From contig OY782746.1 in assembly GCA_963678095.2 (NCBI GenBank), positions 1,240,001 to 1,304,000 on the forward strand: a DNA stretch of 64,000 nt, given 5' to 3'. The notes under the pieces were generated by a model that searched no databases, was not told where the DNA came from, and worked only from the letters and a program-made list of their open reading frames with translations. Below are positions 36,382 through 44,945 of this stretch, piece by piece (position 1 is the stretch's first letter; every line of letters starts with the position of its first letter). Made by a program: the position numbers and the translations under genes. Origin of the DNA: G963678095 sp963678095. Its GTDB lineage: Bacteria; Bacillota; Negativicutes; Selenomonadales; Selenomonadaceae.

Positions 36382-38292
36382 TTATTGCTCCACACGTACA
36401 TATGGGAAAAATTTTCGATCCTCTTTCAGCATATGACCAACAACAATTTCATCGACAACAAATGCAAAAAAAGCCGTGGGTGTGAGCCCCCCCGCAAGGT
36501 ATTCTGCCTTGCAAATCAACAATTTTTCCAGCAAACCCTTATGAATTTCACCATGATGCAGATGATCGGGGTAACCCGCCTGCACGAGAATTTTCCCCTC
36601 CGCCGTAAAATGACGGCGGATATGCTCAATCAAAAGTTCCAGCTGTGGCAACAGTTCCTCCGGCCGGGATTTTTCAAGCACCAGATAGATGATCTTATTG
36701 CCCAGCGCAATCAGCTCCTGATGCTGCTCATCAATCAACGGATTTCCCGATTCCCATTCACTGCGCCACTCAAGCCGCACAGCCTCGAACGGCAGGCTGC
36801 CCGACTCATCAGCAGTGACCACACAATTTCTGCCGCCCTGCTTCGCCCGGTACAAGGCCTCATCTGCCCGCCGATACCAATAGGAAAACGGCTCAATCTT
36901 CATTCGCTCCGCCACGCCAAAGCTCGCCGTCACCTTACCGGCAATCGGATGTTCATTGGCAGCCAAAGCCGCCCGTAGCGATTCTGCCGCTTCCCTGGCT
37001 CCGGCAAGCCTAGTTTCCGGCATCAGCACGACGAACTCCTCACCGCCAATGCGCACCAAACTATCCGCTTTACGGATCCTCTCCCCGATAATTTCGGCCG
37101 TATGCTTCAGGACCAGATCGCCGACCGGATGCCCCCAGGTATCATTGACTTTTTTAAAGTGATCCAGATCAAAAATCAGCATTGATAGCGGCTGTTTATA
37201 GCGGTCCGCCCGAGCCATTTCCCCGGCGATGATCTCATCGAGATAATGCCGATTCTTAACCCCGGTAAGCTGGTCGTGATAACTCAGCTGTTCCAGCTGC
37301 CATTGCTTTTGCTGCAACTGTTCGGCAAACATATACTGGCGCCGAATCTGCCACCAGAGGAGCACTCCACTCAGCAATACAAACACAGAAAATCCCTGGG
37401 CAAAAAACCGGTATTGCTTCTGTATCTGAATCGGCAAGGTATCGGCGCTGCCGCTTAAAGAAGAAACCATCACCAGCAGCGGATATTCCCTTAATACCGT
37501 AAAAAACTCCCGTCGCTCCGCGCCAGTTTCGGTATTGTCATAGATGGCAGCCGTGATGCCCCGCGAAAGGTACTCCTCAACCCTTCGTGTCTGTTGCAAG
37601 TTCACCCCCGCCGCTTCATCCGTATCCTTTTGCGGAGTCTGTGCCAAAATCATCCCGTCTCGTCGTAACAGAAAAATTTTATGGTTATGGTCAAACCCAA
37701 GATTCTCATCGAACTTCGCCAAATAATCCTGGGCCAAGGTCACCGTTACAATGCCCTTAAACTCCCCCTGAGGACTTCGAATCTGGCGACTCAAGAAAAC
37801 CACTGACTGATCACTGCTCAGGCTAACCCAGCCGGAACCAATATATAAGACTCCCGGACTAAACTTCATTTGCTCTATGAACACATCCGTTGTCGCCACA
37901 TTGCTCGGTCTTCCCGGCAATCGGCGCTTAATAGTAAATTGCAATTCCCCCGCTTGGTCAAAAACCGCCGTATTGCCAACAAACCGGCGCTGGCAGAATT
38001 CCCGCAGGATGGCTTCATGTTCCGGCAGAATCCTCCCCTGCAGCTCGACATCGCGCTGCATAAGGCGCAGGACCGTATCGGCATTGGCAATCAACTGCTC
38101 GGCATTTTCCTGGACAATCAACCCAATATGCTTATTGTTCTGGTCAATCGTCAAGAGCTGGCTCCTGATGTTTTCCGCCGAAAGCTTATTCGCGAGATAA
38201 AACGCACCATAACAAAGCAGAAAACCCACTATACTGAGCAGTAAGCTTATGCGCCACAAAGCTGTACGATTTATTTTGCTGGAACTAATCAT
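36382..38292 (-). CDS. Membrane diguanylate cyclase with C-terminal hemerythrin, second copy
   Basis: A 636-residue protein with the architecture of the 26615-28531 gene: TM, Cache (about 45-285), TM, GGDEF (RIGGEEF, about 345-500) with RxxD kept (RKAD), hemerythrin (about 510-632). Di-iron ligands are visible: His in DEQHQEL, His and Glu in RRHFTAEGK, His in HHGEIHKGL and His/Asp in GHMLKEDRKFF. The middle differs enough from the other copy that this is an old duplication. It starts 47 bp after the REC-HD-GYP gene, so it is the third gene of a kinase operon. GGGAGTGGG precedes the ATG. Confidence 0.92.
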   Translation of the reverse strand: MISSSKINRTALWRISLLLSIVGFLLCYGAFYLANKLSAENIRSQLLTIDQNNKHIGLIVQENAEQLIANADTVLRLMQRDVELQGRILPEHEAILREFCQRRFVGNTAVFDQAGELQFTIKRRLPGRPSNVATTDVFIEQMKFSPGVLYIGSGWVSLSSDQSVVFLSRQIRSPQGEFKGIVTVTLAQDYLAKFDENLGFDHNHKIFLLRRDGMILAQTPQKDTDEAAGVNLQQTRRVEEYLSRGITAAIYDNTETGAERREFFTVLREYPLLVMVSSLSGSADTLPIQIQKQYRFFAQGFSVFVLLSGVLLWWQIRRQYMFAEQLQQKQWQLEQLSYHDQLTGVKNRHYLDEIIAGEMARADRYKQPLSMLIFDLDHFKKVNDTWGHPVGDLVLKHTAEIIGERIRKADSLVRIGGEEFVVLMPETRLAGAREAAESLRAALAANEHPIAGKVTASFGVAERMKIEPFSYWYRRADEALYRAKQGGRNCVVTADESGSLPFEAVRLEWRSEWESGNPLIDEQHQELIALGNKIIYLVLEKSRPEELLPQLELLIEHIRRHFTAEGKILVQAGYPDHLHHGEIHKGLLEKLLICKAEYLAGGLTPTAFFAFVVDEIVVGHMLKEDRKFFPYVRVEQ

Positions 38293-38339
38293 TATTTCCC
38301 ACTCCCTGTCCTGCCCGAATAAGCCCGGTCATCGCTTCT

Positions 38340-39422
38340 TCAGCCATCCGGATACCGGCGGCTGATGGCCAGAAATTCTTTTTCTATCCGGAAAAATGCC
38401 TTAATTACTAACGGATCAAAATGTTCCCCCGCACCTTCTTCTATAATCTTTATTGCCACCGCGTGTTCCATCGCCTCCTTGTAAACACGCTTGCAGATCA
38501 AGGCATCATAGACATCAGCCACAGCCATCAAGCGCCCGGAAAGAGGGATTTCCGCCCCTTTAATTCCTTCCGGATAACCGCTGCCATCCCATTTTTCATG
38601 ATGGGAATAAGCAATTTCCTTGGCAAAGTGCAAAAAAGATTCTGTCCCGTCCTGCATGGCCTCTGCCCGGCTAATTGCATCGCGACCAAGGGCTGCATGC
38701 GTTTTCATAATGGCAAACTCTTCGTCCGTCAGCCGTCCTGGCTTAAGCAGGATATGATCCGGTATCCCCACTTTGCCGATGTCATGGAGCGGGGCTGATT
38801 TGACCATCCAATCAATGCATTCCGGGGCCAGCTGCTGATCTTCAGGATTTTCTTTTCTAAGTTCCTCGGCCAGTGCTCCCAGATAATACTGCGTGCGCCG
38901 GACATGCATTCCCGTCTCATTATCCCGCGTCTCGGCCAGTGAAGCCATCGCCGCAATCGACACTTCCTGCAGTCGGCTGACCTCACTGACCCGGCGAGCT
39001 ACCTCTGCCTCCAAATACACATTCTTATCGCGCAAAAAATCGCGAGCCAGCTTCAGCGTCAAGTGGGTCTTAATTCTGGCCAGCAGCAGCGGCGGGCTGA
39101 TCGGTTTTAATATATAATCGACCGCCCCCAGAGCAAATCCTTTTTCCTCATCCTTGACCCCGTCGCGGGCCGTCAGAAAAATCACCGGAATATCTTTTAA
39201 AACCTCATCCTGTTTTAAATAATGACAAGTCTCATAGCCATCCATTACCGGCATCATAATGTCGAGCAAAATTAAGTCCGGCGGACTGGCTGCCGCTATC
39301 GCCAGCGCTTTTTCGCCGTTGATGGCGACCTTCACCTTATAATGTGTTCGCAATAAATCGCTGACAAACACCAGATTCAACGGGGTATCATCGACTACCA
39401 GTATTACAGGTTTTTCACTCAT
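38340..39422 (-). CDS. Response regulator with HD-GYP phosphodiesterase output (RpfG type)
   Basis: A 360-residue protein: receiver (about 5-125) with acidic pair VVDDT, phospho-acceptor Asp in LLLDIMMPVMDGYE and Lys in ILKPIS; coiled linker; HD-GYP (about 155-355) with LHDIGKVGIPD, KTHAALG and HHEKWDGSGYP. Phosphorylation should control hydrolysis of cyclic di-GMP. Its start overlaps the end of the hybrid kinase gene by 8 bp, so the kinase is the obvious partner, although that kinase already holds two receivers and an HPt domain. Confidence 0.94.
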   Translation of the reverse strand: MSEKPVILVVDDTPLNLVFVSDLLRTHYKVKVAINGEKALAIAAASPPDLILLDIMMPVMDGYETCHYLKQDEVLKDIPVIFLTARDGVKDEEKGFALGAVDYILKPISPPLLLARIKTHLTLKLARDFLRDKNVYLEAEVARRVSEVSRLQEVSIAAMASLAETRDNETGMHVRRTQYYLGALAEELRKENPEDQQLAPECIDWMVKSAPLHDIGKVGIPDHILLKPGRLTDEEFAIMKTHAALGRDAISRAEAMQDGTESFLHFAKEIAYSHHEKWDGSGYPEGIKGAEIPLSGRLMAVADVYDALICKRVYKEAMEHAVAIKIIEEGAGEHFDPLVIKAFFRIEKEFLAISRRYPDG

Positions 39423-42400
39423 TTTGCGCTCCGCCTCCCGACTTCAGCCTTTTTATCAATGCAAGCGCTGCTGAAAAATCAAATACTTCTATTAACTTGC
39501 TCAGCTCACGGTATCCATCCGCGCCATAGAATTCCTCAAAAGCCTGCCGATAAGCCGTGAACCATTCTACCGCTTCACTGTCTGACTCCGCCAACAAGGA
39601 CATAAGCTGCTCGGCAAGCTCTGCTGTTTTTTGCCGATTTCCCACCGCGGTCTCAGGCAGTGACTCCGGGCCAAGATAGCTTCGCATATGCTCGAGAGCC
39701 TGCTGCAGTTCGATGAAGAATGACGACATCTGCTGCCCAGTCGGCGCCGTCCCGTCGGGCGCCGCCGATTCCAGTTCGGCTGCGGCCTGCTGCAGGGAAA
39801 TGGCCCCCAGGCTGCCGGCCGTCCCCTTGATTGTATGTGCCAGACGGCGAACAGCTTCCCCCAGACCGGCTTCCCCTTCGCGCTGCAAGCGCTCCGCTTC
39901 ATGAGTATAATCATTGACAAACTGCTGCAATAGCCGATGAAAAAGCCGCTCACTGCCGCCGACCCGCCGCAGCCCATCGCTGAAATCAACTTTTAAAGTC
40001 TTTTTCCGCTGCCCCTTATCACGTTCTGCGGCATGGGTTGTAACCACTTCCGATTCAAACCCCTGCATCCGGCAACGGGCAAGCACCCGGAACAGTTCTT
40101 CCGGCTCAATCGGCTTTGCAATATGACCGTTCATTCCGGCGTCAAGGCAGCGCTGTCGCTCCTCGACCATTGCATGTGCCGTAAAGGCGATGAGCGGCAG
40201 CTGTGGCTCTAGCTGCCGGATTGCTGCCGCCGCTTCAAAGCCATCCATTACCGGCATCTGGAGATCAAGCAAAATCACATCGTAAAGCTCCGACCGCTTC
40301 TTATTTTTTACCAGTTCCACCGCCTCACGTCCATTGGCAGCAAGATCAAGGCTGACCCCCTGGCCGGCAAGAAGTTCCTGAGCAATCTGCCGGTTGATCG
40401 GATCATCTTCTGCGAGCAGTACCCGTAGCCCCCTAAGCCCGTGATCCTGTTCCCGCACGAGCGACTCACCAAAAACAGGCCGTTCCTCCGCAAAAAGCTG
40501 CAGCAGCGTATCAAGCAGCAGCCGCGGACTGACCGGTTTAATCAATACGCCGCCGAGCTTTGCCTGCTCAGCCTGATACCGCAAAGCCTCCCGGTCATAA
40601 GCACTGACCATCACAATTTCCGGTACAGCGGTCCCCGCCGCCGTTTGTTCCTGCTCAATCACCTGGGCAGCATGAATGCCGTCAATCCCCGGCATTTGCC
40701 AGTCCATAAAAACCACCTGATAGGGATCGGCGGACGACTGGTTGACTATTTCAATCGCTTCCAGCCCACCCGTTGCCAGATCAACCCGCAGGCTCATCTC
40801 CCGCAGATATTCAGCCAAAATTTCGCGGGCCGCCGCCTTGTCGTCAACGACCAGTATATGCAGTCCGCGAAGTCTTTCCGGAACTGTATACACGGCCCGA
40901 GTTGCCACCTCGGAAATTCCCAGCCAGGCAGAAAAGCTGAATTCACTGCCTTGCCCCGGATCACTCGACACCCATATATTCCCTTCCATCAGCTCTACCA
41001 GCTGCCTGGCGATGGTCAGACCGAGCCCAGCGCCCCCATAACGACGGGTAGAACTGCCATCCGCCTGCATAAAGGGGCGGAATAAAGTTTCAACCTCACC
41101 CCGGGACATGCCAATCCCCGTATCACGGACGATAAACTGCAGTTCCACCCGATCGTTAAGACACTGAAGCTGTTTGACATAGACCGCAATTTCCCCGACC
41201 GAAGTAAATTTCAAAGCATTATTGACAAGATTGGTTACAATCTGCCCCAGTCGGAGCGGATCACCGACCAGCCCCCGCGGGACATCAGGTTCAATATAGT
41301 AGAGAAACTCCAACCCCTTTTCCCCGGCCTTGGCACTGGTCAGTTCCACCACCCCACGCATCACATCGTCAAGAAAAAAATCAATTTTCTCCAGCGACAA
41401 ATTGTAGGATTCCAATTTTGAAAAGTCAAGAATATCGTTTATAATCTGAAGCAACGCGGCTCCGGCACTATGAATCTGGTGCAGATAATCCCGCTGCTTA
41501 GGGGTCAGCTCTGTTTTCAAGGCCAGGTAGGCCATCCCAATTACTGCATTCATCGGCGTTCTGATTTCATGACTCATATTGGCCAGAAATATCGACTTAG
41601 CCTCGGCTGCTTTTTCAGCATCTTGTTTGGCCAGTTCAAGCTGACCGGTTTTGAGTTCGATCACCTTCTCGAGATGTTCACAACGTCGCGAAAGTTCTTG
41701 CTCGGCTTTTATCTGTCGCGTTATATCATGTACGGTGCACAGTATCCCTATAATCCGCCCCGCCGCATCACATTGACTTTTTGCCGTCTGTTCAATCCAG
41801 CGCATTTCATCTTTGTCGGCCGCCAGCCGGTATCTTAGCAGCGGCGGGACTTGCCCCGCCATAAGCTCGTTCCAGCCGGCCTCAATCCGGGGCCAATCCC
41901 GGTGATGAATTTTGGCCTTCAGATCCTCAGCCGACACCGCCGCTGCCTCAGACAAACCAAAAATGCGGTAACCTTCACCGGAAACACGAATCCGCTGATC
42001 TCCCAGCGTCAGCCACCACCAGCCAGTGCCAGAAGCTTCCTCTACCTGCCGCAGGACAAACGAATTTTCTCGCAGGTTCTGCCTAAGCTGTAATCTTTCC
42101 CGCTCCGCTATAGCTAAAGCAATACCATCAGCCACCCGGCAGGCAGTTTCAATTTGCGCTTCTTGCCAATGATAATTTTTCTCCTGTTCAAAGCAAAGTA
42201 TCCCCTGCACTTCGCCCTTACCGGCAATGGAGCAGAGCAGCAGCGAGCCTGTTTTTTTTGCCTGCAGCCAGCTCCCCTGCCACTCAGGAAACTGTCGATC
42301 AGAGGCTGCGCCTGCGATCCAGCCTGGTTGCCGCCCTAAAAGTTCCATGACAGAAAAAATATCCGCTATGACTGCCGTCTGTCCGCTGGCATGCTGTCTC

Positions 42401-42804
42401 GTTCCCCGATCAAACAGATCCCGGCAGACAACCGTCGTCTTCGCCTCGCTCCGCAGCCAAATGGATATGCGATCAACGCCAAGCCCCAAAGCCAGCAATT
42501 CCGTCATTCGGGGAAAAACTTCTTCCCCAGCAACCGGGTCTGCTGCCAAGCGGGAACGAAGATCCTTGACAAGTTCCCGCTGCACCAGAAAAACTTGTCG
42601 TTTTTGCTTCTGCCATAAAAAGAAACAGCCGCTGCCCAATAGCAGCCCTCCCACCATATACAAGAAATACGATATGGCGGGAACTACACTTCCTGCTGTG
42701 CCAGCCTCTGCCGCTGCCGGCGCAGCCAACAGGACGAGAAAAACCCATGATTTCGTCAGACAAGATAGAATTTTCCGTCTTTTTATCCTATTTGCAATCT
42801 CCAT
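39415..42804 (-). CDS. Hybrid sensor histidine kinase with two receivers and HPt
   Basis: A 1129-residue protein: two TM helices (about 17-33, 44-64), GAF (about 85-235), PAS (about 250-370), coiled coil, HisKA with His in NMSHEIRTP (about 412), HATPase (NLVNNALKF, DTGIGM, GGAGLGLTIA; about 515-630), receiver 1 (Asp in FMDWQMPGIDG, about 701), receiver 2 (Asp in LLDLQMPVMDG, about 847) and HPt (His in AHTIKGTAGSLG, about 990). All phosphorelay residues are present. The next gene is the REC-HD-GYP regulator (8-bp overlap), so the relay probably ends in cyclic di-GMP turnover. The signal is unknown. Confidence 0.93.
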   Translation of the reverse strand: MEIANRIKRRKILSCLTKSWVFLVLLAAPAAAEAGTAGSVVPAISYFLYMVGGLLLGSGCFFLWQKQKRQVFLVQRELVKDLRSRLAADPVAGEEVFPRMTELLALGLGVDRISIWLRSEAKTTVVCRDLFDRGTRQHASGQTAVIADIFSVMELLGRQPGWIAGAASDRQFPEWQGSWLQAKKTGSLLLCSIAGKGEVQGILCFEQEKNYHWQEAQIETACRVADGIALAIAERERLQLRQNLRENSFVLRQVEEASGTGWWWLTLGDQRIRVSGEGYRIFGLSEAAAVSAEDLKAKIHHRDWPRIEAGWNELMAGQVPPLLRYRLAADKDEMRWIEQTAKSQCDAAGRIIGILCTVHDITRQIKAEQELSRRCEHLEKVIELKTGQLELAKQDAEKAAEAKSIFLANMSHEIRTPMNAVIGMAYLALKTELTPKQRDYLHQIHSAGAALLQIINDILDFSKLESYNLSLEKIDFFLDDVMRGVVELTSAKAGEKGLEFLYYIEPDVPRGLVGDPLRLGQIVTNLVNNALKFTSVGEIAVYVKQLQCLNDRVELQFIVRDTGIGMSRGEVETLFRPFMQADGSSTRRYGGAGLGLTIARQLVELMEGNIWVSSDPGQGSEFSFSAWLGISEVATRAVYTVPERLRGLHILVVDDKAAAREILAEYLREMSLRVDLATGGLEAIEIVNQSSADPYQVVFMDWQMPGIDGIHAAQVIEQEQTAAGTAVPEIVMVSAYDREALRYQAEQAKLGGVLIKPVSPRLLLDTLLQLFAEERPVFGESLVREQDHGLRGLRVLLAEDDPINRQIAQELLAGQGVSLDLAANGREAVELVKNKKRSELYDVILLDLQMPVMDGFEAAAAIRQLEPQLPLIAFTAHAMVEERQRCLDAGMNGHIAKPIEPEELFRVLARCRMQGFESEVVTTHAAERDKGQRKKTLKVDFSDGLRRVGGSERLFHRLLQQFVNDYTHEAERLQREGEAGLGEAVRRLAHTIKGTAGSLGAISLQQAAAELESAAPDGTAPTGQQMSSFFIELQQALEHMRSYLGPESLPETAVGNRQKTAELAEQLMSLLAESDSEAVEWFTAYRQAFEEFYGADGYRELSKLIEVFDFSAALALIKRLKSGGGAQNE

Positions 42805-42936
42805 GCGCTACGCTCCCACGGCCAGGGGCATAAATAAGCTGTCTGGCCATCACGTTATCTGTCTATGATTATATTCGCTTAAAAAAAAATATATCCTTTC
42901 AGAAATTCATATTTCATCGTCCCCGTTTCAATAGAA

Positions 42937-42965
42937 ATTGCCGCAGCCCAAAGGGCAGCGGCAAT
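42937..42965 (-). terminator. Terminator of sulP
   Basis: 13-bp stem with one mismatch and 3-nt loop, 9 bp beyond the stop; reverse-strand tail TTTCTATT. Confidence 0.65.
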
Positions 42966-42973
42966 ATAGAGCA

Positions 42974-44674
42974 TCAGCGTACATGATGGTTGTTATGGTT
43001 ATGATTTTTTTTAGCATTTTTTTCTTCCTGCTCAGCCAGAGCCTGCTCGCATTTACGCAGTGCGGCCGTGAAACTGCGCCATAAATGCTGGCGTCCCAGC
43101 GTCTTAAACATACCAGCCCGATACATATGACGGCGTACCTGGGGATTTGCCTCACTTAAATAGACCTCAATCCGACGCTTTTGCAGATTTTTTATAACCT
43201 CGTTGAGCATTTTCAAACCAGTAAGATCGACAAACGGCACACTCTCAAAGCGGATGATTAAAAATTTAGGATCCTTCGATATATGCACTAAAGAACGTTC
43301 AAATGCATTGACCGCACCAAAAAACAACGGACCTTCAATTGTATAGACAAGAATTTCCGGATGCAGCTCAATCTCTTCTTGTATTTCTTCCGACAATTCC
43401 TTGTTGCTGATCGCATGAATATCGATCGAGCCGATCATTTTTCTCATAAACTGCAAAATTGCCAATACAACCCCGACGTTGACCGCAACCACCAAATCCG
43501 TAAAGATTGTCAAAAAAAACGTAATTAGCAAGATCAGCGAATCTGCCAACGGCGCGATGCGGACCATACGCACAAAACCTTTGACGTCACTCATATTATA
43601 GGCGACTACAAACAGAATTGCCGCCATCGATGCCAGCGGAATATTTTTAGCCAGCGGAGCTAAAAATAGTATGATTCCAACCAGAATCAAGGAATGAACA
43701 ATGCCGGCCAGGGGACTCGATCCACCATGGCGAATATTGGTTGCCGTGCGAGCAATCGCTCCAGTCGCCGCAATCCCGCCAAAAAACGGACAGATAATAT
43801 TCGCCAGCCCCTGTCCAAACAGTTCCTGATTTGAATTGTGCTGATGCCCGGTCATGCCATCCGCCACGACCGCCGACAGCAAAGATTCAATCGCGCCGAG
43901 CATCGCAATCGTAAACGCCGCGCCGAGCAGGGAAATCACATCGGCAAAGGCAAACTGCGGCAGAGTAATCTCTGGCAGACCTTGTGGAATTCCACCAAAA
44001 GCACTGCCAATCGTCGCCACTCCCGGCAAAGAACATACACTTTGAATAACCGTTGCTGTCACCATCGCCGTCAATGGCCCAGGAATCTTCCGCAGATAGG
44101 GAACTTTTGGCGACAGCAGGATAATCAGCAAGCTGACAAAACTGATCAACATCGTTTCCGCGTGGCTATAAGGCAGCGACAAAAGCATATAATAAAGCTT
44201 TTCATGGAAAAACTCAGCCGCCGGGATGGCGGGAAAGCCAAAAAAATACTGCCACTGGCCGATCCAGATGGTCACCCCGATACCAGCGGTAAAGCCAACA
44301 ATGACAGGTGCCGGAATAAATCGAATAACATCCCCCAGCCGGGCAATTGACATCAAGACCAGAATAATCCCGGCCATAATAGTTGCCAGCTGCAGCCCCG
44401 CCAAACCATGCTTTATCAAGATACTGCTCAGCAGGACAATAAAGGCTCCTGTCGGACCGGCAATCTGAACCCGCGAGCCACCGCAAACAGACACCAGTAA
44501 TCCGGCAAGAATTGCCGTATAAATGCCATTTGCCGGCGTCACACCACTGGCAATGGCAAAAGCCATGGCCAGCGGCAATGCGACGACTCCAACCACAACT
44601 CCGGCCACAATATTTTTGCTCCAATGCGGTGGCTTCAACAGCCCCTCCCGATACGCTTCTACCAAAGCAATCAC
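42974..44674 (-). CDS. SulP-family anion transporter with STAS domain
   Basis: A 566-residue inner-membrane transporter with about twelve to fourteen hydrophobic segments (about 20-430) and a cytoplasmic STAS domain (about 440-550; FVDLTGLKMLNEV). VVALPLAMAFAIASG, RVQIAGPTGAFIVLLSS and FGGIAATGAIARTATNIR are SulP hallmarks. The last residues are a His/Asn-rich tail (NHNHNNHH), not usual for the family and possibly metal-binding. Sulfate or bicarbonate are family substrates; the sequence does not decide. The GTG start follows GAGGAG by 11 nt. The only promoter I find is at 44871-44899, upstream of a terminator. Confidence 0.9.
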   Translation of the reverse strand: MIALVEAYREGLLKPPHWSKNIVAGVVVGVVALPLAMAFAIASGVTPANGIYTAILAGLLVSVCGGSRVQIAGPTGAFIVLLSSILIKHGLAGLQLATIMAGIILVLMSIARLGDVIRFIPAPVIVGFTAGIGVTIWIGQWQYFFGFPAIPAAEFFHEKLYYMLLSLPYSHAETMLISFVSLLIILLSPKVPYLRKIPGPLTAMVTATVIQSVCSLPGVATIGSAFGGIPQGLPEITLPQFAFADVISLLGAAFTIAMLGAIESLLSAVVADGMTGHQHNSNQELFGQGLANIICPFFGGIAATGAIARTATNIRHGGSSPLAGIVHSLILVGIILFLAPLAKNIPLASMAAILFVVAYNMSDVKGFVRMVRIAPLADSLILLITFFLTIFTDLVVAVNVGVVLAILQFMRKMIGSIDIHAISNKELSEEIQEEIELHPEILVYTIEGPLFFGAVNAFERSLVHISKDPKFLIIRFESVPFVDLTGLKMLNEVIKNLQKRRIEVYLSEANPQVRRHMYRAGMFKTLGRQHLWRSFTAALRKCEQALAEQEEKNAKKNHNHNNHHVR

Positions 44675-44741
44675 TAAAAATCCAACTCCTCACAAAAAGA
44701 TATCAACCGTCCAGCAGTAAAACCTGCCCCGTTCCCGGAAT

Positions 44742-44769
44742 AAAAAAATGAGCAGGCGGGCCTGCTCAT
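44742..44769 (-). terminator. Terminator inside the sulP leader
   Basis: Reverse-strand hairpin of 9-bp arms (44761-44769 and 44748-44756) with a 4-nt loop and seven consecutive U (44748-44742). It could end the chemoreceptor transcript, but it also stands between the sulP promoter and sulP, so it is a likely attenuator. Confidence 0.88.
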
Positions 44770-44870
44770 CGTCACGTCTTATATCACTTTTCACCTAATG
44801 GCAAAAAGCAGCTATTTATTTTTCCGAAATCACGCAGCGACAAAGCCGCGTCTCTTTGGTTGCAGACTGA

Positions 44871-44899
44871 ATTATAGTATACGTCTATGGCTTTGTCAA
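44871..44899 (-). promoter_or_regulatory. Consensus promoter of the sulP leader
   Basis: Reverse strand TTGACA (44899-44894), 17-bp spacer, TATAAT (44876-44871): a perfect match. The leader to sulP is about 190 nt, with a 7-bp hairpin (ACGCGGC/GCTGCGT, 44833-44852 region), then the terminator. A CUGCU segment upstream could pair with AGCAG of the terminator arm as an antiterminator. Confidence 0.8.
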
Positions 44900-44945
44900 G
44901 CGCTTCTTCGGGTTAATTTCCATCCCGCACGATCCCCATAAATCC

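Noticed and set aside
39567..39989. 140-residue frame within the hybrid kinase gene
   Set aside because: Out-of-frame shadow of the HPt-coding region with no ribosome site or known domain.
44771..44870. Known riboswitch (cyclic di-GMP, cyclic di-AMP, fluoride, molybdenum cofactor) in the sulP leader
   Set aside because: I could not find the conserved cores of these classes in the leader; it is reported as an unidentified leader instead.
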